NCBI RefSeq assembly: GCF_028745735.1
Contig: NZ_JAQZSM010000027.1
Location: forward strand, 1 to 47,352
From: Roseinatronobacter alkalisoli
GTDB lineage: Bacteria; Pseudomonadota; Alphaproteobacteria; Rhodobacterales; Rhodobacteraceae
Direction: 5' to 3'
Length of the DNA stretch: 47,352 nucleotides
In this document: piece after piece, positions 35,536-44,836 of the stretch
Layout: each line of letters starts with the position of its first letter
Numbering within the stretch: position 1 is the first letter of the stretch
Made by a program: the position numbers and the translations under genes
Notes under the pieces: generated by a model
Databases searched by the model: none
The model's input: the letters and a program-made list of their open reading frames with translations, nothing else
Told to the model about the DNA's origin: nothing

Positions 35536-36351
35536 TCAGTTGCCCTTTTCAAGGGCCTGAAACGCCGCGCGGCGTTCAGCCTGTCTGATCGGGTCGGCAA
35601 CCGGTGCAGCCAGTAGCAGGCGGCGTGTATAGTCATGCGCGGGGCGGGCCGTTACCTGATCGCATTCGCCGAATTCAACGATTTCACCACTGCGCATCAC
35701 AGCCACCCGGTGCGAGATATGACGCACCACCGACAGGTCATGCGACACAAACAGATAGGCGACACCAGTGCGTTCCTGAATCTCGATAAACAGATCGAGG
35801 ACACGCGCCTGCGTTGATAGATCAAGCGCAGAAACCGGCTCGTCGCAGACAATCAGCCGCGGCGACAGCGCAAGCGCGCGCGCAATAGCCACACGCTGTC
35901 GCTGGCCGCCAGAAAACTCGCGCGGGTAACGTTGCGCGGCATCGGTGGGCAGCGCCACCTGCTTCAGCAACTTGCGCACCTGCGCTGTCGCGTCCACGCG
36001 GGACGCGAGGCCCCGCGCAATCACCGGCTCGATCAGGATATCTTCGATCGTCATCGAAGGGTTGAGCGAACTGTAGGGGTCCTGAAACACAGCCTGAATG
36101 GCAGCGGCCTCGCCGGCGCGCGCACCGGGCGGGCACCCGGCAATATCGGTGCCATTGAACAGGATGCGGCCGGAACTGACCGGGCCAATCCCCAGAATGG
36201 CGCGGCCCAGCGTTGTCTTGCCCGAACCGCTTTCGCCCACAAGGCCCACGGTTTCACCGGGCCGGATGGTCAGGGATACGTTTTTCAGGACATGCAGCGC
36301 CCCGAAATGCGTGTTGACGTCAATGCAATCGACCAGAAGCTGCGGGTTCAT
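35536..36351 (-). CDS. Oligopeptide-type ABC transporter ATPase (OppF/DppF-like)
   Basis: A 271-residue ATPase with Walker [10 protein letters not shown], signature FSGGQRQR, Walker B LIVCDEPVSALD and the switch His in LFVSHDLSVV. The C-terminus is short compared with typical OppF (about 320 residues). The ATG overlaps the stop of the fused permease-ATPase gene (ATGA). It should pair with the ATPase half of that fusion to power uptake. Confidence 0.93.
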   Translation of the reverse strand: MNPQLLVDCIDVNTHFGALHVLKNVSLTIRPGETVGLVGESGSGKTTLGRAILGIGPVSSGRILFNGTDIAGCPPGARAGEAAAIQAVFQDPYSSLNPSMTIEDILIEPVIARGLASRVDATAQVRKLLKQVALPTDAAQRYPREFSGGQRQRVAIARALALSPRLIVCDEPVSALDLSTQARVLDLFIEIQERTGVAYLFVSHDLSVVRHISHRVAVMRSGEIVEFGECDQVTARPAHDYTRRLLLAAPVADPIRQAERRAAFQALEKGN

Positions 36352-38123
36352 GCTGTCACCTCTGGGTTGCGCGGTGCAACATAGCTGCGGACCGTGGTGT
36401 CATTCAGAACCGAACCCAGCAGCATTTTCGTATAGGGATGCGCTGGTTCCGCGAAAAGTTTTGTCACCTCCTGCATTTCGACCACGGCACCGTCCTTCAT
36501 CACAGCCACCCTTTCGCAGCTATCAGCGACTACCCCGAAATTATGCGTGACAAGGATCATCGACATGCCGAATTCAGCCTGAAGGTTGCGCATCAGCTCG
36601 AGAACCTCTGCCTGAACGGTGACGTCCAGCGCAGTCGTCGGTTCATCCGCGATCAGCAGGTCGGGCTTGCACGAAACCGCACCTGCAATCAGCACCCGCT
36701 GCGCCATACCGCCCGAAATTTCATGCGGATAGGCACTGAACGTGCGCTTCGGGTCCGGCAGGCCCACCCGCGCCAGCAGTTCCAGCGCACGCGCCTTCGC
36801 TTCTGTCCGCGATATGCCCAAAACCGCCACCATCGGTTCGACAAGCTGATAGCCGATGCGGAAAACCGGATCGAGGTTGGACATCGGTTCCTGCGGGACA
36901 TAGGCGATGCGCTTGCCGCGCAGCGGGCGCATTTCCTTTTCAGAGAAATGCGCCAGATCCTGACCATCAAACAATATCGACCCGGATAGCACGCGCCCGC
37001 CTTCGGACAAAAGCCCAAGAATGGCAAAGGCAGTCTGCGTCTTGCCCGACCCACTTTCGCCCACAAGGCCAAGCACCTCTCCGCGCCGAAGCGTCAATGA
37101 CACACCGCGCACAACTTCCGTCCAGCCACCCTTGCCGGGATAGCCGACCACAAGATCGCGCACGTCCAGCAGCACATCATCATCGGGGCTGTCACCGCGC
37201 GGGTGCGAAGATGACGGGGCGGGTTTCGGCTTTGGTGTGGTGCCAGCCGTTACCCGGTCGCCCTGTTGCAGCCGGTCGCGGATGGCATTGGCCAGCAGCA
37301 CAAAGGACGCAACCGTGACCGAAATGGCCAGTCCCGGCCACAGGATCGCCATGGGCGCGGTATACATATTGGCAAAGGCATTTTGCAGCATCCCGCCCCA
37401 TGTTGGCGTCGCCGGATCACCCAGCCCCAAAAACTCCAGGCCGGCCTGAATGACAATCGCAATCCCCGCGACAATAGACGTCTGAATGACCAGCGGCGCG
37501 CGGATAACCCGCAAAACATGCCGCACGATGATGCGCAGGTCTGACAGGCCCGAAACGCGGGCGGCGTCAATATACAGCTCGTGCTTGACGCCATTGACAA
37601 GGTTGCGCGTCAGCCGGAAAAAGCTGGGCGACAGCATGATGCCGAAAACAATCATCGACAAATAGATCGACGCGCCAAGCGCCTGATAGAAGGCCAGCAG
37701 CACAATCAACGCAGGCAGCGCCATCAGCCCGTCCGACACCCAGCTTAGCACCACATCGCGGTTGCCGCCGAAGTAGCCCGCGATCAGGCCGGTCACCACC
37801 CCGATAAGCCCCGCCACGCCGACCGCCACGGCAGCGCCCGCCAGTGTGTTACGGCTGCCATAAATCAGCCGGGTCAGAATATCGCGCCCGGCCCCGTCGC
37901 CGCCCAACAAATAACCGTCGCCGGGCGGGGCATTCATCTTGAATATCTGAAGATCGCCGGGCGCATAGGGCGCAATGAACGGGGCAAAGGCCGCCACGCA
38001 CAACACCGCAACCAGCATCACACAAGCCACCAGTCCAAGCGGGTTTGCAAGAACGGCGCGCGCGAAGGCGAAGCGCCCCTGTTTCGGCGACCGGGAAGTT
38101 GGTTCATTGGAAAAATCAGTCAT
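36348..38123 (-). CDS. Fused ABC permease (DppC-like) and ATPase (DppD-like)
   Basis: A 591-residue fusion. Residues about 1-285 are an OppC/DppC permease with a TM segment at about 28-50 and the EAA-type loop [21 protein letters not shown] Pro/Ser-rich linker (about 290-312: [20 protein letters not shown]) leads to an ATPase with Walker [10 protein letters not shown], signature ISGGMAQRV and Walker [13 protein letters not shown]. The two halves are normally separate subunits. The ATG at 38123 overlaps the stop of the upstream permease (ATGA). The linker and unbroken frame argue that the fusion is real and not a missed stop. Confidence 0.93.
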   Translation of the reverse strand: MTDFSNEPTSRSPKQGRFAFARAVLANPLGLVACVMLVAVLCVAAFAPFIAPYAPGDLQIFKMNAPPGDGYLLGGDGAGRDILTRLIYGSRNTLAGAAVAVGVAGLIGVVTGLIAGYFGGNRDVVLSWVSDGLMALPALIVLLAFYQALGASIYLSMIVFGIMLSPSFFRLTRNLVNGVKHELYIDAARVSGLSDLRIIVRHVLRVIRAPLVIQTSIVAGIAIVIQAGLEFLGLGDPATPTWGGMLQNAFANMYTAPMAILWPGLAISVTVASFVLLANAIRDRLQQGDRVTAGTTPKPKPAPSSSHPRGDSPDDDVLLDVRDLVVGYPGKGGWTEVVRGVSLTLRRGEVLGLVGESGSGKTQTAFAILGLLSEGGRVLSGSILFDGQDLAHFSEKEMRPLRGKRIAYVPQEPMSNLDPVFRIGYQLVEPMVAVLGISRTEAKARALELLARVGLPDPKRTFSAYPHEISGGMAQRVLIAGAVSCKPDLLIADEPTTALDVTVQAEVLELMRNLQAEFGMSMILVTHNFGVVADSCERVAVMKDGAVVEMQEVTKLFAEPAHPYTKMLLGSVLNDTTVRSYVAPRNPEVTA

Positions 38124-39061
38124 TGCAGGCGTACCTTGGGGTTGACCCATGCATGGATGATGTCAATCGTGACATTGACGATCAAAACGATGATGATGGC
38201 AGCGACAACCACACCCATCAGCACGGGTATGTCGCCCGAAAGCGATGCCTGAACCGTCAACGACCCCAGACCCGGTATCGCAAAGACCCGCTCGATGATC
38301 GCCGCACCGCCCAGAAGGGCAATGAACTGCACCGATAGCACCGTCAGCGCAGCGGGCAGTGCATTGCGCAGCGCGTGACGTATCACCACCGAACCGGGGC
38401 CGACGCCGCGCGCGCGCAGGGTGCGAATATAGTCCTGACGCAGCGCATCCATGACAGCACCCCGTATCTGCTGAGAGGCAGAAGCGATACCCGACAGCAC
38501 AATGGCTGTCACTGGCAGCGCCAGCGATGCCAGCCAACCCCCAGGTGAGGAGCTGAAGGGAACATAGCCTGTCGCGGGCAGCCAGCGCAGCGTTAGCGCG
38601 AAAATGACAACAAGGATCAGCCCCAGCCAGAAGTTCGGCATGGAAAAGCCTACGACGCTGATCACCTGTATCACCTTGTCAGCCCAACCGCCGCGCACTG
38701 CAGCGATCACCCCAAGCACCGCCGACACAATGCCAATCACCAAAATCGCCAGCGACACCATCGATAACGTGACAGGCAAGCGATGGAGCAGAATGGTAGA
38801 TACACGCTCGCTTTGCAGCCATGATGTGCCCAGATCCCCCCTGACCGCTCCCGAAAGCCATTTCCCGTATTGAACATGCAACGGCTGGTCCAAACCAAGG
38901 CGCTGTTCGAGTGCAACGATCTGCGCGCTGGTTGCGTTTTCACCCAGAATGTTCTGCGCCACATTTTCCGTTGCGCCAAACAGCATCACGAATGTGATCG
39001 TCGTCACGATTGCCAGAAGCACAAGCCCCGAAGCAATCCGTTTGGCCAGATAGGTGATCAT
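38120..39061 (-). CDS. ABC permease (OppB/DppB-like)
   Basis: A 313-residue inner-membrane permease of the peptide/nickel class, beginning MITYLAKRIASGLVLLAIVT and carrying GDLGTSWLQSERVSTILLHR and the cytoplasmic coupling loop YIRTLRARGVGPGSVVIRHA. About six TM segments. It is first in the operon, transcribed away from the LysR gene, and pairs with the DppC-like half of the next product. Confidence 0.93.
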   Translation of the reverse strand: MITYLAKRIASGLVLLAIVTTITFVMLFGATENVAQNILGENATSAQIVALEQRLGLDQPLHVQYGKWLSGAVRGDLGTSWLQSERVSTILLHRLPVTLSMVSLAILVIGIVSAVLGVIAAVRGGWADKVIQVISVVGFSMPNFWLGLILVVIFALTLRWLPATGYVPFSSSPGGWLASLALPVTAIVLSGIASASQQIRGAVMDALRQDYIRTLRARGVGPGSVVIRHALRNALPAALTVLSVQFIALLGGAAIIERVFAIPGLGSLTVQASLSGDIPVLMGVVVAAIIIVLIVNVTIDIIHAWVNPKVRLQ

Positions 39062-39184
39062 GCGGTCGTGCCCGCGCAGAATATGCTGTGCCGGGCAGGG
39101 TGTGCCCTGCCTGTAAATAATGTCATCGTCTCCCTCCCTGCGTTCCCGCGCCGCTTGCAGCTTCGGGGAATATGGTGCGTCTGT

Positions 39185-39199
39185 ATCACTTGCTGTGAT
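39185..39199. promoter_or_regulatory. LysR-type operator (T-N11-A dyad)
   Basis: ATCAC-TTGCT-GTGAT is a perfect dyad with the T-N11-A spacing typical of LysR binding sites, 53 bases before the LysR start and about 125 bases before the permease start. It is the likely site through which the LysR protein controls both directions. Confidence 0.65.
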
Positions 39200-39251
39200 G
39201 CACTAAAAATGCAAAAAGACATCAGGATGATAAAGAGGATTAATCGCTAAG

Positions 39252-40190
39252 ATGCTCGACCAGATTACCCACCTTTTCCGGCTGCGCACCATCCTTGCTG
39301 AAGGAAGCCTGCGCCGCGCAGCAGAAAAGCTGAATGTCACGCAGCCTGCGCTGTCGCGGTCGCTTGCACAGCTGGAAGCGCGGTTCGGTCAGCCTCTGGT
39401 CGAACGCCACGCGCGCGGTGTGGTTGCAACGGCCTTCGGCACGCGGGTGCTCGCAGTGTCCAACCGGATCGAGCGGTACTGGGAAATTGCCGAACATGAA
39501 CTGACATCGGACCAGACGCAGTTCAAGATGCGGATGCGGATAGGCGCGGGGCCACTCTGGCGGTCAGGCATCCTGTCACCGATCTTTGTCGAGATGCAGA
39601 AACGCCATCCCGAACTGATCTTCGAGGTGGTCCCGCTTACGTTTGGAGAGACAGCGAAAGATCTGGCAGAGGCACGGCTTGACGTCGCATTCAGCGGTAT
39701 GCTGAGCGGAAATCCGGGGGAAACCGGGAAATACAATCTGATCCGGCACAAGCTGGCAGAAATCAGCAACGAAATCATGGCGCGCGAGGATCATCCGATC
39801 TTTAATGATCTGGACAGCGATGCACTTGTCCGTCCCGCCGCCCTTCTTGATTACCCTTGGATCGTCTACACGGAATGGCCGATTTATGGCGAGATCACAC
39901 AGCACATGATCTATGAACGGCTTGGTCGTAATGCCGATATCCGCATGTTGTGTCAGAACCTGCTTGTTACCCTGACCATGCTGCAACAAAGCGACAATCT
40001 ATGTTTCCTGCCTGAATTCGCAATAAATTCAGCCCGCGCGCCCCGCGTTGTCCCGGTGCCCTTCACCCTGCATCCCCGACGCGCCGATGTGGGCATCGTG
40101 CACCGCAAGGAATTGTCAGACTGGGCACCGATGCAAACCCTGATCGACCTGAGTCAGGAACTGTTCAGCCGTAGAAACAAGAATGTATAA
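39252..40190 (+). CDS. LysR-family transcriptional regulator
   Basis: A 312-residue LysR protein. The HTH is SLRRAAEKLNVTQPALSRSL (about 19-38), followed by the dimer helix and a periplasmic-binding-like effector domain (about 90-305). It is divergent from the ABC/sulfatase operon across a 190-base region with a T-N11-A dyad, so it should regulate that operon in response to a breakdown product of the imported compound. Confidence 0.93.
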   Translation: MLDQITHLFRLRTILAEGSLRRAAEKLNVTQPALSRSLAQLEARFGQPLVERHARGVVATAFGTRVLAVSNRIERYWEIAEHELTSDQTQFKMRMRIGAGPLWRSGILSPIFVEMQKRHPELIFEVVPLTFGETAKDLAEARLDVAFSGMLSGNPGETGKYNLIRHKLAEISNEIMAREDHPIFNDLDSDALVRPAALLDYPWIVYTEWPIYGEITQHMIYERLGRNADIRMLCQNLLVTLTMLQQSDNLCFLPEFAINSARAPRVVPVPFTLHPRRADVGIVHRKELSDWAPMQTLIDLSQELFSRRNKNV

Positions 40191-40264
40191 GGAAGGACAA
40201 GCGCCAAACCATTCGGGTGAGCTCCTTGTTTACAGCGCATGTTCAGGACCAAAGGCGCGCAGCC

Positions 40265-41179
40265 TCATTCTGCCTGCTGCAAATGCTGATCAAGAAACGC
40301 AATAACATCGGCGACAATGGGATCAGTACTTGCCCCGACAAAACAATGGTTCGCTCCCGCGACCGGCCTGAATTCCGCGGGCACACCAGATAGCTGCAAC
40401 AGGTCGAACAACTCGCGCCCTTGCCCCGGCGGCACGACAAGGTCAGCGGTGCCATGCTGAATCAAACAAGGTGCTGCGTCAGCGGTGACCCAGGTTACTG
40501 GCGACGCCGCCCGCGCGGCGTCCGGGTTCGCAGAAATCGTCTGGCCAAGTAACCGTGATGACGCAGAGTCTGCAGCATCATGTGTAAAGGGCGACCCCGG
40601 AATACGCTGCGCATCCAGCGTCAGGAAATCGGTAATACCATACCAGCTGACGACCGCCTGAACCTTGCTGGTCGGTCCGGTCACGCCGACCTCGCCTTCA
40701 AATTCCGGCGGAGTATCCAGCCCCAGAAGTACCGCAAGATGCCCACCTGCGCTTTCGCCAATCACACCGATCCGCGCCGCATCTATGCCGAAACGGGCGG
40801 CGTGATGGCGCAGATAACGTATCGCGGCCTTCAGATCATGCAACTGTGTCGGAAACTTGCCCTCTGCGCTCAAACGATAGGACGCGCGGGCCACGGCATA
40901 GCCCGCGGCATGAAGCTTGTCGAAAAGTGCCATCGCTGCCAGATGCGGATGCTGCACATTGGGATGTCCGAACAGCCAGCCGCCGCCGTGAATATACACA
41001 ACGACCGGCGCGGGCATGTCACCTGCTGGCACCGTAAGCTGCATTGTCAGGGCGCGGTAACCTTCGGGTTGGGCGAAATACAATTCCCGCCAGTTGCGAC
41101 CGCCATCGGGAAGATGCGACATCCGCTCAAGGCAGATGTCAAGTTCGCGGGTTATGGAGATCTCGCGCTGCGTTTTCAT
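40265..41179 (-). CDS. Alpha/beta-hydrolase esterase (HSL/carboxylesterase-like)
   Basis: A 304-residue esterase. It has the oxyanion-hole motif HGGGWLFG (about 86-93), the nucleophile elbow GESAGGH (about 155) and C-terminal Asp and His (TADLVVPPGQG; GANHCFVG). It could deacetylate or de-esterify the sugar imported by the neighbouring cluster, or act on unrelated esters. It converges on the LysR gene and lies beside a deletion scar, so its link with the sulfatase cluster is uncertain. No signal peptide. Confidence 0.9.
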   Translation of the reverse strand: MKTQREISITRELDICLERMSHLPDGGRNWRELYFAQPEGYRALTMQLTVPAGDMPAPVVVYIHGGGWLFGHPNVQHPHLAAMALFDKLHAAGYAVARASYRLSAEGKFPTQLHDLKAAIRYLRHHAARFGIDAARIGVIGESAGGHLAVLLGLDTPPEFEGEVGVTGPTSKVQAVVSWYGITDFLTLDAQRIPGSPFTHDAADSASSRLLGQTISANPDAARAASPVTWVTADAAPCLIQHGTADLVVPPGQGRELFDLLQLSGVPAEFRPVAGANHCFVGASTDPIVADVIAFLDQHLQQAE

Positions 41180-41191
41180 CGATTCCTCCGA

Positions 41192-41660
41192 CTATGCAGA
41201 CTGACGGCATATCCCCGCCGCCAGCTTTCTGTCATACTGCAACGGGGTATTGCAACAGGGCGTTCCGGCGATGGAATGGTCGGAATTGATCAGGGCATTG
41301 ACGGCCACAAAGATGGTTGTAGGCATCAACAGCGGCAGGACAATCCGGCGGGTATAGGTCCAGGGGCTGGCGCCTTCGATATCGGCGGCTTCCTTCAGGT
41401 CTGGCGGAATGGTTTGCAGAGCTGCCAGATAGATGATCATGAAGAACCCGGCTTCTTTCCAGATGGTCACGATAATCACCGCCCAAAGCGCGGTTTCCAG
41501 ACGCCCCAGCCAGTTGACTGACGCGAACCCGAACAGCGCGCCGATCTGGTCCAGCACCCCAAGGCCCGGTGTATAGAAGAACAGCCAGATATTGGCCGCA
41601 GCAATCATTGGCAGGATGGTCGGCGTGAAAAACGCAGTGCGCACAAAACCACGCGCGGAA
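41192..41660 (-). pseudogene. Sugar ABC permease fragment (MalF/UgpA-like)
   Basis: About 130 residues of a MalF/UgpA-type permease are present: FFTPTILPMIAAANIWLFFY, GLGVLDQIGALFG, then EAADIEGASPWTYTRRIVLP (the EAA loop) to TTIFVAVNALINS. Both ends are missing: the N-terminal TM helices are lost where the ATPase remnant begins, and after NALINS the frame changes to unrelated sequence. It is a leftover of a deleted operon. Confidence 0.8.
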
Positions 41661-41742
41661 TAGTCAGAGAAATATCTTCAACCCCAAGCTGGCCGTTCCA
41701 GCGCTTTTCAACGCTTTCGATACGAACGAAAGGGTCAGTCAT
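41656..41742 (-). pseudogene. N-terminal remnant of a sugar ABC ATPase (UgpC/MalK-like)
   Basis: The reading MTDPFVRIESVEKRWNGQLG, then VEDISLTIPR, is the start of a UgpC/MalK-type ATPase. It stops at the position where Walker A would begin and continues as permease sequence in another frame. The ATG at 41742 overlaps the DeoR stop (ATGA), so in the ancestor these were one operon. Confidence 0.75.
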
Positions 41743-42521
41743 TCCATCTCTCTTTCTTCTGAAAACACGATCCGATCGCCAAGATCTTCGATCAACGGCG
41801 CGAAGGTTGCGACGGGCGGCCGGTCGCAGATCACATGGTCCACCTCGGTGATGGCACAACCGATCGAGGGAGCATGGCGTCCGAATTTGCTGCGATCAAT
41901 GACCAGAACCGATGTTTGGGCATTCTGCCGCATCCGTTCCGATGCGCGCACTTCGGCCTGATGAAATTCCGACAGGCCGCCATCGATATCCACGCCAGCG
42001 GTGCCGAAAATCGCATATTCAGCACGGTAGCGCCCAAAGAAGGATACCACGTCTTCACCGATGAAATCGCGATCCGGCAAGCGCAATTCTCCGCCCGGCA
42101 GGATAATCCTGTTCGAGACTTCCTCGCTCAGGGTCATTGCCGCACTCAGGTTATTCGTGATGACTGTCAGTTCGCGGCGGCGACGCAATGCGCGTGCCAC
42201 ACTCAGCGCGGTGGAGCCGATGGACAGAAACAGCGTTGCGCCGTCTGGGATCATGCTGGCCGCCACTTCGGCAATGGCGCGCTTGCCCACCAGATTGGTG
42301 CCCGCGCGCTGATCCAATGGGGTGTTCAGCCGATCTTCTGCCAGCTCAATGCGCCCATGGACGCGGCGCATCGCGCCATCATCGCATAAAGTGTCCAGAT
42401 CACGCCTTATGGTCTGCATCGACACGCCCAGCATATCCGCCAGCGCGCCCACACTAATGCCGCCACGTTCCTGCACAACCTGCTGGATCAAGTAGCACCG
42501 TCTGATTTTCTTTGATGCCAC
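41739..42521 (-). CDS. DeoR/GlpR-family transcriptional regulator
   Basis: A 260-residue DeoR-family repressor. It has an N-terminal HTH (GGISVGALADMLGVSMQTIRRDL, here given in part: VGALADMLGVSMQTIRRDLD) and a C-terminal sugar-phosphate isomerase-like domain with SIGSTALSVARAL and VLVIDRSKFGR. GlpR-type members sense glycerol-3-phosphate or sugar phosphates. It is divergent from a HAD phosphatase gene and just upstream of the ABC remnants, matching glycerol-3-phosphate/sugar uptake operons in this group. Confidence 0.92.
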   Translation of the reverse strand: MASKKIRRCYLIQQVVQERGGISVGALADMLGVSMQTIRRDLDTLCDDGAMRRVHGRIELAEDRLNTPLDQRAGTNLVGKRAIAEVAASMIPDGATLFLSIGSTALSVARALRRRRELTVITNNLSAAMTLSEEVSNRIILPGGELRLPDRDFIGEDVVSFFGRYRAEYAIFGTAGVDIDGGLSEFHQAEVRASERMRQNAQTSVLVIDRSKFGRHAPSIGCAITEVDHVICDRPPVATFAPLIEDLGDRIVFSEEREME

Positions 42522-42534
42522 GATAAACCTGTTA

Positions 42535-42700
42535 CTTTGTTGTAGGCAGAGCAGACCTAAAACACCAAAGCAACAAAATTTGATGAGATAATACGCATAT
42601 CCTACGATTTATGCTTAATTTCAGTAAACTTTATGACGATTATATCGTCATCCGACCGGAAAACGCGGTTCATGGCCAACCTACTTTGTCATTTTGTTGT
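42535..42700. promoter_or_regulatory. Possible DeoR operators between the divergent genes
   Basis: The motif TTTGTTG occurs at 42536-42542 and 42693-42699 with an inverted copy CAACAAA at 42571-42577, all in the AT-rich 259-base divergent region between the DeoR and HAD genes. Repeated CAACAAA-like sites in such places are plausible repressor sites; no footprint is known to me for this protein. Confidence 0.4.
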
Positions 42701-42780
42701 TCTTTCATTTTATCTTGGTGCGCAACCGCTATAACGACAAACACAGCCTAACCAGCGAACGAAGACGGCCCATCGCGCGC

Positions 42781-43665
42781 ATGAATGATGTATCAGACAT
42801 TTTTAACCGCTACGAAGCGATCCGCCATCGCATGCCGCACGCGCGATTTGGCGCCGCCACCCGCAAGCTGGACTCGTTGCTGGACATTGCTGCGGATGCC
42901 GATGCGTTCGTGTTTGATGCCTATGGCGTTCTGAATATCGGCGAAACACCCATTTCCGGCGCAGCGCAGCGGCTGGACGAGTTGCGCGCAGCGGGCAAAG
43001 CCATTCGCATTCTGTCGAATGCAGCAAGCTACAGCCATCCAGCCGCCGTGGAAAAGTTTGCCAAGTTGGGCATAAGCGTAACCCCGAACGAGATTGTCAC
43101 CAGCCGTGACGCGGCTATTTCCGGGCTTGGGTCCGGGCTTTGGGGCTGCATTACTGCCCCGCATGATGACCTTGCCGACATTGACGCCGACATTTGCAGA
43201 CTTGATAAGAACCCGGAGGATTTCGACCGCGTTGAAAGCTTCCTGTTTCTTTCCTCGACGGCCTGGACGGACGACCATCAGGCCATTCTGACACAAAGCC
43301 TGCGCAACCGACCACGCCCGGTAATCGTTGCGAATGCCGATCTCGTTGCCCCGCGCGAAGGTGGTTTTTCCCTTGAGCCGGGCCATTATGCGCATCTGTT
43401 GGCGGATGCGGGTCTTGGACAAATGACTTTTTTCGGCAAACCCTTTCCGCAAGTTCACCAGATGATCGAAGCAACCTTGCCAGACACCCCGCCCGACCGG
43501 ATTGTCATGTCCGGGGACACGCTTCATACGGACATTCTTGGCGCTGCGGCGCGCGGCTGGCGTACGGTTCTGGTCACCCGCGACGGGCTTTTTTCAGGCA
43601 CAGATACCGAAGATTTTTGTCGCCGCAGTGCCATTTTCCCGAACTGGCGAACTGAAAGAATATAA
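42781..43665 (+). CDS. HAD-superfamily class IIA hydrolase (TIGR01459-like)
   Basis: A 294-residue HAD phosphatase with motif I FDAYGVLNIG (Asp nucleophile, the second Asp replaced by Tyr), motif II ILSNAA, motif III Lys in FFGKP and motif IV MSGDTLHTDILGA. The class IIA cap lies between motifs II and III. It is related to glycerol-phosphate and nucleotide phosphatases. The ATG at 42781 is preferred; an upstream TTG would extend the protein by 29 residues into the control region. The gene probably handled a phosphorylated product of the deleted ABC system. Confidence 0.9.
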   Translation: MNDVSDIFNRYEAIRHRMPHARFGAATRKLDSLLDIAADADAFVFDAYGVLNIGETPISGAAQRLDELRAAGKAIRILSNAASYSHPAAVEKFAKLGISVTPNEIVTSRDAAISGLGSGLWGCITAPHDDLADIDADICRLDKNPEDFDRVESFLFLSSTAWTDDHQAILTQSLRNRPRPVIVANADLVAPREGGFSLEPGHYAHLLADAGLGQMTFFGKPFPQVHQMIEATLPDTPPDRIVMSGDTLHTDILGAAARGWRTVLVTRDGLFSGTDTEDFCRRSAIFPNWRTERI

Positions 43666-43827
43666 GTTGACAAGCCACGGTCTGCACCTCTGATCTGGTG
43701 CTTAACCGAGGCTTGGCGGATATACGTGTTCAGGTCGGCATTGTTGGGACATCTGCGGGCTTCAAGCCCGGTCAAATCATGGACAAAATGGCCCTCGAAA
43801 ACCGGCTTGGGCCGCAGGCACGCCACT

Positions 43828-44787
43828 TCATTCCGTTGCCTCCGTGCGTGGTGATTCAGCGCGTGATTTGAGCTTCTGAAACTTGCCCGACATACCTTCG
43901 AGCTTGGCATCCCATTCAGGGTTTGGGGTCTGCCCCTCGATGGTGCGGAAATAGGCTTGCAACAGACAGGCAACCGCCAGCGGCTCAAGCAAGGCCTGTT
44001 TGACGGACCATGCCAGAATAAAGGCGATCACGATCCCCATAGCCGACATTCCGCCGGGATACAGGTTGCTGATCAGCGCAGCAGGGGCCAGCATGATAAA
44101 GAACAAGGCCACCATCAGCCCATAGACAAATAGCGTGATCCACGCGGCATTTTTCAGCATGGGGCGGTAGTTCTGCGCATACAGCACCAGCGCCGCGCGC
44201 GCCGAGGCCCAAGGGTCGGTCGCGCGCGTACGCATGCCATAAGCAAGGATAACTTCATCAATAAAGCCCACCGCGACACGAAGAAATGCGCGCAGAATGG
44301 TAATAAGCTGGCGCACCCCCGGAATGGGAAGCAGGGTGAACACCCCACGGATCAGCCCGGTAACCGCGCGCAATACCCCCTTGATCAGTTGATCAATGGC
44401 GAACAATACGCTGGCCTCGCCAAAGCGTTCGCGTACCATCGCCTGTGCATGGCCGATCTGGCTCCGCCCGTCCGGCATCGGGCGGTCATCAATCAGTTCC
44501 ACCATGACCGCGATATGCCCGGCCTTAACCATGTATAGGATGTATTCGCGCAGCCAATACATCACGATCAACACAATGCCAAAGCCCGTTAGTCCGCCAA
44601 AAAACGTGGCCGAGGCGCGAAAGCCGTCATCGCCAAGCGCGCCGATCCCCCAGCCAATGCCTGCGCCGGTGCCGGTAACCAGAACATAGGCCAGGGCCGC
44701 GCCGAAATAGACAGCCATGCGCAAAAGCACAAATGGCAGGGTTTGCATCATCAGGCTAATTCCGCGGCGAAATGAGAAGTCCCACAT
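43828..44787 (-). CDS. Multi-pass membrane protein of unknown function
   Basis: A 319-residue inner-membrane protein with about five or six hydrophobic segments (about 14-45, 58-82, 150-165, 200-240 and 250-275) and a soluble polar C-terminus (EWDAKLEGMSGKFQKLKSRA). I do not recognise the family. It follows the small secreted protein gene by 49 bases on the same strand, so the two may share an operon. Confidence 0.8.
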   Translation of the reverse strand: MWDFSFRRGISLMMQTLPFVLLRMAVYFGAALAYVLVTGTGAGIGWGIGALGDDGFRASATFFGGLTGFGIVLIVMYWLREYILYMVKAGHIAVMVELIDDRPMPDGRSQIGHAQAMVRERFGEASVLFAIDQLIKGVLRAVTGLIRGVFTLLPIPGVRQLITILRAFLRVAVGFIDEVILAYGMRTRATDPWASARAALVLYAQNYRPMLKNAAWITLFVYGLMVALFFIMLAPAALISNLYPGGMSAMGIVIAFILAWSVKQALLEPLAVACLLQAYFRTIEGQTPNPEWDAKLEGMSGKFQKLKSRAESPRTEATE

Positions 44788-44836
44788 GGTTCATATCTTT
44801 CGTTTTAAATCAGTTGGTTGATGGCGCTGGTCCGAA

